From contig JAIYAJ010000212.1 of assembly GCA_027489105.1 (NCBI GenBank), positions 1-31,888 on the forward strand: DNA of 31,888 nt, read 5' to 3'. Made by a program: the position numbers and the translations under genes. Of the stretch, positions 8,391 through 16,002 are shown piece after piece. Position 1 is the first letter of the stretch; each line of letters opens with the position of its first letter. This stretch comes from Zymomonas sp. (GTDB lineage: Bacteria > Pseudomonadota > Alphaproteobacteria > Sphingomonadales > Sphingomonadaceae). The notes below the pieces were generated by a model. That model was not told the origin of the DNA. It saw only the letters and a list, made by a program, of their open reading frames with translations, and searched no databases.

Positions 8391-8418
8391 TTGACCCCTG
8401 TAGGGGTGGGTCTATACG
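8391..8418 (+). promoter_or_regulatory. Sigma70-like promoter for the packaging operon
   Basis: TTGACC at 8391-8396 and TATACG at 8413-8418 are separated by 16 bp. The spacer contains the dyad ACCCCT-gt-AGGGGT (8394-8407). Transcription would start near 8425, right at the last copy of the 12-bp repeat (8427-8438), so a protein bound to that repeat would block it. The first gene downstream starts at 8533. Confidence 0.5.
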
Positions 8419-8462
8419 CGTGAGGCGTCCCCAACCTAGGGCTAAGGCTGGCTTGACGGGGC

Positions 8463-8479
8463 ATGCCCAAATCGGGCAT
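8463..8479. promoter_or_regulatory. Dyad ATGCCC-N5-GGGCAT, possible operator
   Basis: A six-base inverted repeat with a five-base centre lies in the leader of the 8533 gene, just after a TTGACG at 8453-8458. It could be an operator or a small RNA hairpin. It is short and could occur by chance in GC-rich DNA. Confidence 0.25.
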
Positions 8480-8532
8480 CACCGTCTCGCCGCCTGCCAA
8501 GCCTGCCAGCGCCGCTCCTACCGGGGCGGCCC

Positions 8533-8862
8533 ATGCACGACCATCAAATCATTCAGGACCGACGCGAGTTCATCGCCCGCGCCTGGTCAGGCCAGATCGA
8601 CGGGCGCTGCTGGACGGCATTCCAGATCGCCGGGCGGCTCGAGATCGAGCCCAAGAACGTCTATCGGCATCTGCGCATCCTGCGCGCCCAAGGCGATCCC
8701 CGCGCTCATCACAGGCCGGAATACGCCAACCAGAGCAGGGCGCGCCGAAGTGGCGCCGTTCCCGTCATGCATCGTCGCAGTGCCGCCGTCGCGGCCGCCC
8801 TGTGCAGCGCTGGCATCCTCAACGACATCGCCGCGCTGATCGCCGGCCCGGTGGAGGCCTGA
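8533..8862 (+). CDS. Winged-helix/HTH protein before the small terminase
   Basis: The 109-residue product has an HTH in residues 5-60 (WTAFQIAGRLEIEPKNVYRH as core) ending in GDPRAHHR, the same ending as in the 4985-5335 product (GDPRAIHR). The C-terminal part is Ala-rich and helical. Its place directly after the repeat cluster and before the small terminase suggests it may bind that cluster as a regulator; this is inference. The gap to the next gene is one base. An overlapping frame starting at 8463 is open but does not look protein-like. Confidence 0.7.
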   Translation: MHDHQIIQDRREFIARAWSGQIDGRCWTAFQIAGRLEIEPKNVYRHLRILRAQGDPRAHHRPEYANQSRARRSGAVPVMHRRSAAVAAALCSAGILNDIAALIAGPVEA

Positions 8863-8863
8863 C

Positions 8864-9382
8864 ATGCCCCGTCGCCGCGAGATGACCGAAGACGAGGTCA
8901 AGGCCGCCGCCGATCGTGCCGAGGGCATCAAGCCCGACGAGCCCGAGGCGAAGATGGGCCGACCGCCCAAGTACAAGCCCGAGTTCGCCGTCCAGGCCGC
9001 CAAGCTCTGCGACCTGGGCGCTACCGATGCCAATCTCGCCGATTTCTTCGAGGTGTCGATCCGCACCATCGAACGCTGGCGCACCGAACACCCTGACTTC
9101 TGTCGGTCCGTAAAGGAGGCGAAGGAAGCGGCCGACGCCCGCGTCGAGCGCAGCCTCTACCAGCGCGCCACGGGCTACACCTACGATGCGGTCAAGGTCA
9201 TGCAGTACAAGGGCGAGGCGGTCGTGGTGCCCTATCGCGAGCATGTCCCGCCGGACACGGCCGCCATGATCTTCTGGCTCAAGAACCGGAAGAAGGCCGA
9301 CTGGCGCGACCGGATCGAGCACACCGGCGAAGACGGCGGACCGCTGACGGTCAAGATCCTGCGCTTTGGGGAGAGTGAGTGA
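8864..9382 (+). CDS. terS: Terminase small subunit (HTH, phage DNA recognition)
   Basis: The 172-residue protein has GRPPKYKPEFAVQAAKLCDL then an HTH (TDANLADFFEVSIRTIERWR), a helical segment (AKEAADARVERSLYQRATGY) and a tail with AAMIFWLKNRKKADWRDR. This is the layout of many phage small terminases, which bind phage DNA at the packaging start site and load it on the large subunit. A good ribosome site GTGGAGG lies at 8851-8857. The stop overlaps the start of the next gene (TGATG). Normally the large terminase follows directly; here an HNH gene intervenes. Confidence 0.82.
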   Translation: MPRRREMTEDEVKAAADRAEGIKPDEPEAKMGRPPKYKPEFAVQAAKLCDLGATDANLADFFEVSIRTIERWRTEHPDFCRSVKEAKEAADARVERSLYQRATGYTYDAVKVMQYKGEAVVVPYREHVPPDTAAMIFWLKNRKKADWRDRIEHTGEDGGPLTVKILRFGESE

Positions 9383-9897
9383 TGCCAGCGGCTATTGACA
9401 TAACGGGCCTTCGCTTTGGCCGGCTTGTTGCTCTGCGAAAGGTCGCCCCAATCAATAAACGGACCTTCTGGGCTTTCCGATGCGATTGCGGAACCGAAAA
9501 GGTTGCGAATGCGATGCATGTCAAAGCCGGTCGCATAATATCGTGCGGATGCGCTTTGACTGAATACCTGCATTCGGCGGAGCACGCCGCGACATGTAAA
9601 ATAAATTCTTCTCTACCGCGAACACATGGACTGTCCAAGACGCCAGTCTATTTCGTATGGAAAGCCATGATCCAGAGGTGCGAAAATCCAAAATCAAAGG
9701 ATTTCAAGCATTATGGAGCAAAGGGCGTGAAGGTCTGCGAAAGATGGAAAGCATTTGAGAACTTCTACAGAGATATGGGCGTTCCAAATGGTTTGACGCT
9801 CGACCGTATTGATCCTTCTAAAGATTATTGTCCGGAAAACTGCCGGTGGGCTGACTGGGTTACGCAGAATACAAACAAGAGGCAAAAACATGCCTGA
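9382..9897 (+). CDS. HNH homing-endonuclease-like protein, AT-rich insertion
   Basis: The product is about 171 residues with two parts. The N-terminal zinc-binding module (LRFGRLVALRKV, then CDCG and SCGC) and the C-terminal HNH-type domain (VWKAMIQRC, HYGAKGVKVCERW, LTLDRID, PENCRW) match the widespread phage family of intergenic HNH endonucleases. These cut a genome lacking the element near the insertion site and spread with repair. Two 60-base lines counted by hand (9601-9720) have 40-45% GC, far below the flanking genes, consistent with recent import. It sits between the small and large terminase genes and ends in an 8-base overlap with the large one. I prefer the ATG at 9382 over GTG at 9379. 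Confidence 0.85.
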   Translation: MPAAIDITGLRFGRLVALRKVAPINKRTFWAFRCDCGTEKVANAMHVKAGRIISCGCALTEYLHSAEHAATCKINSSLPRTHGLSKTPVYFVWKAMIQRCENPKSKDFKHYGAKGVKVCERWKAFENFYRDMGVPNGLTLDRIDPSKDYCPENCRWADWVTQNTNKRQKHA

Positions 9898-11266
9898 GAT
9901 TATCTTGCCGAACGGCTGGCGCCCGCGCCCCTATCAGATGCGTTTGTGGAGCTACTTGGAGAAAGGAGGAAAACGCGCGGTGGAGATTGCCCACCGCCGA
10001 CAATGATGGGGCAAGGATGACGTGGCCCTGCACTGGGCGGCTTGCGCGTCCATGCAGCGGCCCGGCGTCTACTGGCACATGCTCCCCATGGCCAACCAGT
10101 CACGCAAGGCGATCTGGGAGGCCGTGAACCCGCATACCGGCAAGCTGCGCATTGACGAGGCCTTCCCCCAGGCGATCCGTACCAGCACCCGCAACACCGA
10201 CATGCGCCTGGCCGTGGCCAGCGGTTCGGCATGGCAGGTCGTGGGGTCCGACAACTTCAACGCGCTCGTCGGCTCTCCGCCTGTTGGAGTCGTCTTTTCC
10301 GAGTGGGCGCTCGCCGATCCGAAAGCATGGGCGTACCTGCGTCCGATCCTTGCCGAAAACGGAGGCTGGGCGCTCTTCATCACGACCCCGCGCGGCCGCA
10401 ACCACGCGGCGCGGATGTATGACGCCGCCGAGCGCGATCCCAATTGGTTCGTGGAACGGCAGACCGCGCTGCAGACAGGCGTCTTCACCCAGGAGACGCT
10501 GGACCAGGAGCGGGCCGAATACGTCCGCGATTATGGCGAGGAAGAGGGCGATGCCCTGTTTCGCCAGGAATACATGGTCTCTTTCGACGCGCCCATTCTC
10601 GGCTCCTATTACGGCCGCATCATCGAGCGGCTCGAGCAACAGGGCCGCCTCGTCGAGTTGGCCGTCGAGCCGCTCCTGCCAGTGCATACGGCCTGGGACC
10701 TTGGCGTCGGCGATTCCACGGCGATCTGGTGCTTTCAGGTGTCCGGCACCGAGATCCGCGTCGTCGACTGCATCGAAAGCCATGGCGTCGGGCTCGACTG
10801 GTATGCCGAGCAACTGAACGAGCGCGGGTACCACGGCATCGATTGGGTGCCGCACGACGCCCGGGTGCGGGAGCTCGGCGCGCCGGGCGCTCGCTCGCGC
10901 ATCGAGACGCTCCAGATGCTGGGCAGGCGGCCGCAGATCGTGCCGAACCAAAGGCTTGAGGACGGCATCAACGCCGTGCGCCGTACGCTCCCGCATTGCT
11001 GGTTCGACCGTAAGAAGGTGGGGCCGACCGGGCTTGAGGCGCTGCGCAACTACCGGCGCGCCTATGACGAGGACCGCAAGGTCTTCGCCGATCATCCGTT
11101 GCACGATTGGGCCAGCCACTACGCCGATGCGTTCCGCTACCTCGCGCTCGCGTGGCAGGAGATGGCGGGCAAGCCGACCGGTGAGCCGGTCAAGCCGCGT
11201 GGCATCGAAGGGGCCCGGTTCGATGAGATCGCGCGGTTCGCGCCGGCGATGGAGGATTACCTTTGA
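9890..11266 (+). pseudogene. terL: Terminase large subunit, interrupted by an in-frame TGA in the P-loop
   Basis: The reading frame from ATG 9890 encodes the expected start of a large terminase (ILPNGWRPRPYQMRLWSYLE, then AVEIAHRR) but meets Q and TGA (10004-10006) and then resumes in the same frame with WGKDDVALHWAA. Relatives have an uninterrupted HRRWGKDD or HRRAGKDD P-loop, so six bases, CAATGA, look inserted. Downstream features are intact: VVFSEWALAD (Walker B region), FITTPRGRNH (coupling motif), WDLGVGDS (nuclease Asp) and HYADAFRY (last nuclease Asp), a 414-residue frame from GTG 10022. The ATPase motor is probably dead. A sequencing error, readthrough or a re-start at 10022 (which would lack the P-loop) are alternatives. 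Confidence 0.85.
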
Positions 11267-11472
11267 CCGAAGCCGGATTGAGCGCCGAGGCGGGCATGCT
11301 CCTGCATGCGATCATGACCAGTCAGGCGAACGCCATTCGTCTGCCACACGAGGCTCCCGAAGCCCGGGAGCTGGAGGCGCGTGGGCTGGCAACCATCGCA
11401 GACGGCATCATTCGTCCGACCGCCCAGGGCGCGGACGAGTTCTATCGGCGATCATGGGCGTACGTGGGATAG
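11263..11472 (+). CDS. Small hypothetical protein, 69 aa, possible winged helix
   Basis: It begins at TTG 11263, overlapping the terminase stop by four bases, and encodes 69 residues. The pattern AREL..RGLA....GIIRPTAQGADE resembles a small winged-helix fragment in which a helix is followed by a beta-hairpin. The stop codon TAG (11470-11472) is part of the first CGTGGGATAGCTT box. Role unknown. Confidence 0.55.
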   Translation: MTEAGLSAEAGMLLHAIMTSQANAIRLPHEAPEARELEARGLATIADGIIRPTAQGADEFYRRSWAYVG

Positions 11473-11475
11473 CTT
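11463..11475 (+). promoter_or_regulatory. CGTGGGATAGCTT box 1 (before portal gene)
   Basis: First of five near-identical 13-bp boxes in the late region, all on the + strand. It ends 28 nt before the portal ATG and overlaps the last codons of the preceding small gene (GTG GGA TAG). No typical -35 is visible upstream. Confidence 0.6.
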
Positions 11476-11503
11476 CGGCCTGTGATCGCATGATGGTGAC
11501 GCC

Positions 11504-13426
11504 ATGGAGCCGTCATCCGCCCTGCCCGAAAAGCCGCACGACGAAGGTCACGAGCGCCGCGAAAGCGAGGCGAAGGCCCAGAGGTGGCTTGAGCGCATCG
11601 CGGCAGCCGAAAAGGAGATGGTGCCCTTCCGGGCTGACGTGAAGCGCGTCGTGCGCGCCTTCGGCCTTGATCGCAAGGACACCGAGCGCGCCAAGCGGCG
11701 CTTCGAGATCGCCTGGGCGAACCGCGAAATCCTGCAATCGGCCGTCTACGACCGTCCGCCGGTGTGCGTCGTGAAGTCCCGCTACACGCAAGGCGACCAG
11801 CTCGCGCGCGCCGTCTCCGAGTGCATGGAGCGTGCGGTCAACACCAGCTTCGATCTGCACGACGCGCACGAAACGCTGAAGGGCGTCCGCGACCAGCTCG
11901 TCGACTTCGCCCGCGGCACGGCCTGGGTGCGCTACGAGCCGACGATCGAACAGCAGCCGGTCGATGTCATGACCGCCGCGGCGATGGGTTTCGAAGGCGG
12001 CGAGGGCGAGGCGCCGACCTATCCCGTCAAGGTCGACGAGAAGGTCGCGCACGAGTTCGTGTCGTGGAACGACTTCGTGCACGGCAAGGCGAAGACATGG
12101 CCCTTGGTGCCGTGGGTCGCCAGGCGCGTCCACCTGACGAAGGACGAGTACGAGAAGCGGTTCCCGGGCAAGCCATACGCCACGACCTGGGCGGCCGATG
12201 ACGGCAAGGATCGCGATATCCCGGTCTGGGAGATCTGGTGCAAGGAAAGCGACCGGGTCTATTGGGCGTCGCCGGCATGCCCGGAGCTTCTTGACGAGGA
12301 AGAGCCGCTCCTGTCGCTGAACGGCTTCTATCCCTGCCCGGCGCCTGCCTTCGGAACGCTGCGCAAGACGTCCGACGGATGCGAGACGCTCGTGCCGATT
12401 CCGGACGTGGTCTACTACGAGAGCCAGATCCAGGAGATCAACCAGCTCACGGCTCGCATCAACGCGCTGCAGGGCGCCTTGCGCGTGAAGGGCTTCTATC
12501 CGGCCGGGGCGTCCAACACGGGCGGCGCGTCTGCCATTGAGGCGGCGATCAAGTCCAACGACGACAACGCCGTCCTGGTGCCGGTGACGAACTTCGCGGC
12601 GTTCGGCGAGAAGTCGCAGGCCATCATGTGGCTGCCGGTCGACGTCGTGTCGAAGGTCATCACGGACTGCATCGCCGTTCGCCGCCAGCTGATCGACGAC
12701 GTCTACCAGATCACCGGCATCTCCGACATCATCCGCGGCGACAGCGAGGCGAGCGAGACGCTTGGCGCGCAACAGCTCAAGGCGCAGTGGGGCTCCATCC
12801 GCATGCGCCGGAAGCAGAACGAGATGGCGCGGTTCGCGCGCGATCTTTGCCGCCTGACTGCCGAGATCATCGCCGAGCACTTCGACCGCGAGACGCTGGC
12901 GCGCCTGACGCAGATGGAGGTGACCGACGAGATGGTCACCTTGATGCGCGACGACCGGATGCGCGGCTACGTCATCGAGATTGAGGCGGACAGCACCGTC
13001 GCCAGCGACGAAAGCCAGGATCGGCGCGACCGGATGGAGTTCGGCACGGCGATGACGCAGGGCCTGACGGCCGGGGTGCAGTTGATCGGTCAGGCGGGGC
13101 CGATGGCGCCGGAGCTGGCGAAAATGGTGGGTGAGACGCTGAAGTTCGTGGTCCGCGGCTTCCCCGCCGCGCGTTCGCTCGAGCAGACCTTCGAAGACGG
13201 CATCAACGCGATCGTCGAGAAGCTCAACCAGCCCCAACCGCCGCCGCCCGATCCGAACCAGGCGAAGATGGCCGAGATCGAGACCGACGCGAAGCTGCGG
13301 CGCGAACAGATGATGGTCGATGCCGAGTTGAAGCGCGAGGGCATGATGCTCGACGCGAACATCAAGCGCGAGGCCGGCGCCATGGAGGCCGCGATGCAGC
13401 CTGCCCCTATGACGCCCGTGTCCTAG
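11504..13426 (+). CDS. Portal protein (podovirus head-tail connector)
   Basis: The 640-residue protein has the organisation of P22-type phage portals: a charged N-terminal helical region, a core with ANREILQSAVYDRPPVCVV, a central YESQIQEINQLTARINALQG helix, an ITGISDIIRGDSEASETLGA segment (the most recognisable stretch) and a C-terminal Met/Glu/Lys-rich coiled coil (MAEIETDAKLRREQMMVDAE). It forms the ring at one capsid vertex through which DNA is packaged and ejected. It lies directly after the terminase genes and before scaffold and capsid, the conserved order. Box 1 lies just upstream and probably drives this block. Confidence 0.88.
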   Translation: MEPSSALPEKPHDEGHERRESEAKAQRWLERIAAAEKEMVPFRADVKRVVRAFGLDRKDTERAKRRFEIAWANREILQSAVYDRPPVCVVKSRYTQGDQLARAVSECMERAVNTSFDLHDAHETLKGVRDQLVDFARGTAWVRYEPTIEQQPVDVMTAAAMGFEGGEGEAPTYPVKVDEKVAHEFVSWNDFVHGKAKTWPLVPWVARRVHLTKDEYEKRFPGKPYATTWAADDGKDRDIPVWEIWCKESDRVYWASPACPELLDEEEPLLSLNGFYPCPAPAFGTLRKTSDGCETLVPIPDVVYYESQIQEINQLTARINALQGALRVKGFYPAGASNTGGASAIEAAIKSNDDNAVLVPVTNFAAFGEKSQAIMWLPVDVVSKVITDCIAVRRQLIDDVYQITGISDIIRGDSEASETLGAQQLKAQWGSIRMRRKQNEMARFARDLCRLTAEIIAEHFDRETLARLTQMEVTDEMVTLMRDDRMRGYVIEIEADSTVASDESQDRRDRMEFGTAMTQGLTAGVQLIGQAGPMAPELAKMVGETLKFVVRGFPAARSLEQTFEDGINAIVEKLNQPQPPPPDPNQAKMAEIETDAKLRREQMMVDAELKREGMMLDANIKREAGAMEAAMQPAPMTPVS

Positions 13427-13438
13427 GAGAAGCCGTCC

Positions 13439-13597
13439 ATGTCCCAGATTGTGATCGTTGCCTATGACGCTGCCGCCCGACGCTGGTACGTCGCGGAATC
13501 AGACATTCCCGGCCTGGCGGCAGAAGCCCCAACGCTCGATGAGTTGCGCCGGAAAATCGACGCCATCGTTCCCGATCTCATCGAAGCCGTGGGATAG
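13439..13597 (+). CDS. DUF1902 family small protein
   Basis: The ORF starts at 13439 after AGGAGA (13426-13431) and encodes 52 residues, with WYVAESDIPGLAAEAPTLDEL and KIDAIVPDLIEA. This is the DUF1902 pattern, related to the HicB-like antitoxin fold. Members often occur alone in phages, and no HicA-like toxin is visible here. The last codons GTG GGA TAG are part of box 2. It may be an orphan antitoxin or a regulatory remnant. It is easily missed because of its length. Confidence 0.7.
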   Translation: MSQIVIVAYDAAARRWYVAESDIPGLAAEAPTLDELRRKIDAIVPDLIEAVG

Positions 13598-13600
13598 CTT
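13588..13600 (+). promoter_or_regulatory. CGTGGGATAGCTT box 2 (before 13650 gene)
   Basis: Identical to box 1 and again overlapping the stop of a small gene. It lies 49 nt before the ATG at 13650. The intervening leader has an inverted repeat, GCGCTCGC (13610-13617) and GCGAGCGC (13654-13661), that would place the start codon in its loop. Confidence 0.6.
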
Positions 13601-13649
13601 TGGCGTTTCGCGCTCGCATTCTGGCACCCGGACAACCACCGGACTGGCC

Positions 13650-13958
13650 ATGCGCGAGCGCTACATCGTCGACAAGAAGACCGGCAAGCTGATCCCGCGC
13701 AATGAAGCCGCGCTGGAGAAGGCCGGCTTTCCGTCGATCATCCGCGACGCCATGGCGCCGATGCAGTCCATGGTCGACGGCAGGGTCTACGACAGCAAGT
13801 CGGAATACCTGCGCTCGATCCGCGAGGCGAATGCCCGCGACGGCGGCGATCGCGAGATCGTCGGGAACGACTACCGCCACCTCATGCGCGAAGCCCCCTA
13901 TTCGCCCGGCGATAGCCGCCGGGAGATCGCGCGCACTCTGGAGCGACTTGGATGGTGA
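13650..13958 (+). CDS. Hypothetical protein between portal and scaffold, 102 aa
   Basis: The 102-residue product has MRERYIVDKKTGKLIPRNEA, then MQSMVDGRVYDSKSEYLRSI and a C-terminal ERLGW. Small proteins of this form are common upstream of scaffold genes in alphaproteobacterial podovirus-like phages, and the VYDSKSEYLRSI segment resembles the short zinc-binding-like domain seen in some of them, although no Cys are present. The stop overlaps the scaffold start (7-base overlap). It probably has a structural or assembly role; this is unproven. Confidence 0.7.
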   Translation: MRERYIVDKKTGKLIPRNEAALEKAGFPSIIRDAMAPMQSMVDGRVYDSKSEYLRSIREANARDGGDREIVGNDYRHLMREAPYSPGDSRREIARTLERLGW

Positions 13959-14980
13959 ACGAAGACGACCTGCCCCCGGATGTCGATCCCAACGCCTCTG
14001 CGGCCGCCGAGGCGCCGGTGGCCGAGGCCGGCCCATCGTTGCGCGATGACATCTCTGCCGCCTTCGACAAGCTGTCGGAAGGCGAGGGGGACGCCGCCGC
14101 CGCGGCCGCAGGCCAGGTTCGCGACCCGGCGACGGGTCGCTTCGCGCCGAAGGTGGCCGACGGTCAGCAGCCCGTCGAAGGACAGCAGGCCGCGCCGCAG
14201 GAGGCGCAGCCGGGCGCGGTGCCGCCGTCGTGGTCCAAGCGCTCGGAATTGTTCGCCAAGGCGCCGCCGGAGCTTCAGGCGGCGATCGTCGAGCGCGAGG
14301 CCGAGATGGCCCGCGGCGTCGAGCGGTTCAAAGGCCTGGCCGAGTTCGCCGACATGGCGGAGAAGTCCGGCACCACGCTCCAGACCGCGCTCGCGGCCTA
14401 CGTCAACATCGAGCAGATGTTGCATGCCGACTTCATCGGCGGCGTGAAGGAGATCTGCCGCAACTACGGAATCGAGCCCGCCGCTCTCGCGGCGCAGCTC
14501 GGTGGCGCGCCGGCTGCGGCGGGGACTCCGGCTCAGACCGGGTCGCAGCCGGCCGCGTCCGCGGCTCCCAATCCGGAGATCATCGAGCTCCGCCAGACGG
14601 TGCATTCGATGCGCCTCGAGCAAGCCGGCCGCGAGGTCCAGGCGTTCATGTCGGACCCGGCCAACAAGTACTTCGAAGAGGTGGCGGACGATGTCAGCCG
14701 CCTCATCAGGGCATCCAATGCCTCGGGCGACAACCTGAGCCTCAAGGATGCGTACGAACAGGCGATCTGGGCCAACCCGGCCGTCCGCGCTCGGCTCCTG
14801 GCCGAGCGACAGACGGAAGAGGCGAAAGCCCGCATCGCCACGGCGACCAAGGCGGCGACAACCGCTCAGCGCGCCGGCAAATCGCTTGCCGGATCGGCGG
14901 CCGGGTCACAGCCCGGGCCTGGGGATCAGCGCAGCGTTCGCGAAACCATCAGCGAGGCCTACGACAGTCTCGCGTCATGA
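13952..14980 (+). CDS. Capsid scaffolding protein
   Basis: The 342-residue product has the composition of a phage scaffold: Ala/Glu/Gln-rich, low complexity, with helical stretches (LFAKAPPELQAAIVEREAEM; IIELRQTVHSMRLEQAGREV) and a short basic/acidic tail (RSVRETISEAYDSLAS). Scaffolds of this kind direct assembly of the procapsid and leave or are degraded. It lies between the portal block and the major capsid gene, the usual place. The GRFAPK motif near residue 60 is typical of these proteins. Confidence 0.8.
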   Translation: MVNEDDLPPDVDPNASAAAEAPVAEAGPSLRDDISAAFDKLSEGEGDAAAAAAGQVRDPATGRFAPKVADGQQPVEGQQAAPQEAQPGAVPPSWSKRSELFAKAPPELQAAIVEREAEMARGVERFKGLAEFADMAEKSGTTLQTALAAYVNIEQMLHADFIGGVKEICRNYGIEPAALAAQLGGAPAAAGTPAQTGSQPAASAAPNPEIIELRQTVHSMRLEQAGREVQAFMSDPANKYFEEVADDVSRLIRASNASGDNLSLKDAYEQAIWANPAVRARLLAERQTEEAKARIATATKAATTAQRAGKSLAGSAAGSQPGPGDQRSVRETISEAYDSLAS

Positions 14981-15000
14981 ACCCGCTCTGAGGTGCAATC

Positions 15001-15990
15001 ATGCCGTCTCCCAACGTCAGCATCAACGACCTGATCGCGACGACGATCGAAAGCCGCAGCGGAGAGCTTGCGGACAACATCACGCTCCACATGCCGCTCT
15101 TCATGCGGCTGAAGAAGCGCGGCAACGTCACGCCCATCACGGGCGGATCGAAGATCCTGGAAGAGCTCGAGTACGCCGAGAACGGCACCGTGAAGTGGTA
15201 TTCCGGCTACGAGACGCTCGACGTCGCGCCGCAGGAGATCTTCACGGCCGCCGAGTACGATATCCGCCAGCTGGCGGGCACCGTCACCACCTCCGGCCGC
15301 GAGCTTCTCCAGAATGATGGCAACAAGGAAGCCATCATCAATCTGGTCGAGAAGAAGTACAACAACCTCAAGTCCTCGCTCGCCAACACCATGGCCCGCT
15401 CCGTCCATTCGGACGGCACCGGCAACGGCGGCAAGCAGATCATGGGGCTCCAGGCTTTCATCTCGACGAACCCGACGTCCGGCACGGTCGGCGGCATCAA
15501 CCGCGCGTCCTGGAGCTTCTGGCGCAACCAGAAGTTCAGCGGCACGTCTGACGGTGGCGGCGCGGTGTCGACCGCGAACATCCGGTCCTATATGCGCCAG
15601 CTCGCGCTTCGGCTCGTGCGCGGCGACGACTTTCCGGATCTGATCACCGCCGACCTGAACTACTACAACCTCTATGCCGAGAGCCTGACGCCCTACCAGC
15701 GCGTGACGGGCAACGACAGCTTCGGGTCCGGCTTCAAGGCCCTGAAGTTCTACGAGGTCGGCCACGAGTGCGACGTCATCTTCGCCGGCGCCAATACCGG
15801 CATGCCGTCGAACACCATGTACTTCCAGAACACGAAGTACCTGCGTCTGCGTCCGCACTCGCGGCGCAACATGACGAAGATCGGCGACAACCGTCAGCCG
15901 ATCAACCAGGACGCCGAAATCCAGATCGTCGGGTGGGCCGGCAACATGACCTGCAGCAACATGATGCTGCAGGGCGTGCTCTTCGCTTAA
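15001..15990 (+). CDS. Major capsid protein
   Basis: The 329-residue protein matches phage major capsid proteins common in alphaproteobacterial phages: an N-terminal arm (NVSINDLIATTIESRSGELA), EYDIRQLAGTVTTSGRELLQ, a spine-helix region (IINLVEKKYNNLKSSLANTM) and a C-terminal beta region with NTMYFQNTKYLRLRPHS. It would form the HK97-fold shell. It is preceded by GAGG at 14991-14994 and followed after 12 bases by a decoration-type protein with AAGGAG as ribosome site, implying strong co-expression. Confidence 0.88.
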   Translation: MPSPNVSINDLIATTIESRSGELADNITLHMPLFMRLKKRGNVTPITGGSKILEELEYAENGTVKWYSGYETLDVAPQEIFTAAEYDIRQLAGTVTTSGRELLQNDGNKEAIINLVEKKYNNLKSSLANTMARSVHSDGTGNGGKQIMGLQAFISTNPTSGTVGGINRASWSFWRNQKFSGTSDGGGAVSTANIRSYMRQLALRLVRGDDFPDLITADLNYYNLYAESLTPYQRVTGNDSFGSGFKALKFYEVGHECDVIFAGANTGMPSNTMYFQNTKYLRLRPHSRRNMTKIGDNRQPINQDAEIQIVGWAGNMTCSNMMLQGVLFA

Positions 15991-16002
15991 GGAGAAACGT
16001 CC

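Larger units (their letters stand above)
8173..8438. repeat. Cluster of eight GTCCCCAACCTA elements in both orientations
   Basis: The 12-bp word GTCCCCAACCTA or its complement occurs at 8173-8184 (-), 8210-8221 (+), 8258-8269 (-, one mismatch), 8274-8284 (+, 11 bases), 8285-8295 (+, 11 bases), 8297-8308 (+), 8348-8358 (-, 11 bases) and 8427-8438 (+). Three copies at 8274-8308 are almost head to tail. The cluster lies in the 360-bp non-coding gap between the primase and the packaging genes and surrounds an AT-rich core, an arrangement seen in iteron-type replication origins. Multiple binding sites for a phage regulator are the alternative. Confidence 0.85.

Noticed and set aside
8306..8500. 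Reverse-strand 64-residue open frame over the repeat region
   Set aside because: Its composition follows the repeats and AT-rich block, it has no ribosome site, and it covers the promoter and operator-like elements.
8463..8885. 140-residue frame overlapping the HTH gene
   Set aside because: It overlaps both the HTH gene and the small terminase start, and its Pro/Arg/Ala-rich sequence looks like a shifted frame.
9890..11266. General recoding of TGA as Trp or another amino acid
   Set aside because: Many genes in the window end with TGA at sensible places in tight overlaps, so reassignment is not supported. Only local readthrough could apply.
11513..13237. 574-residue antisense frame opposite portal
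   Set aside because: Same reason: the portal frame is well supported, and the antisense frame is compositional.
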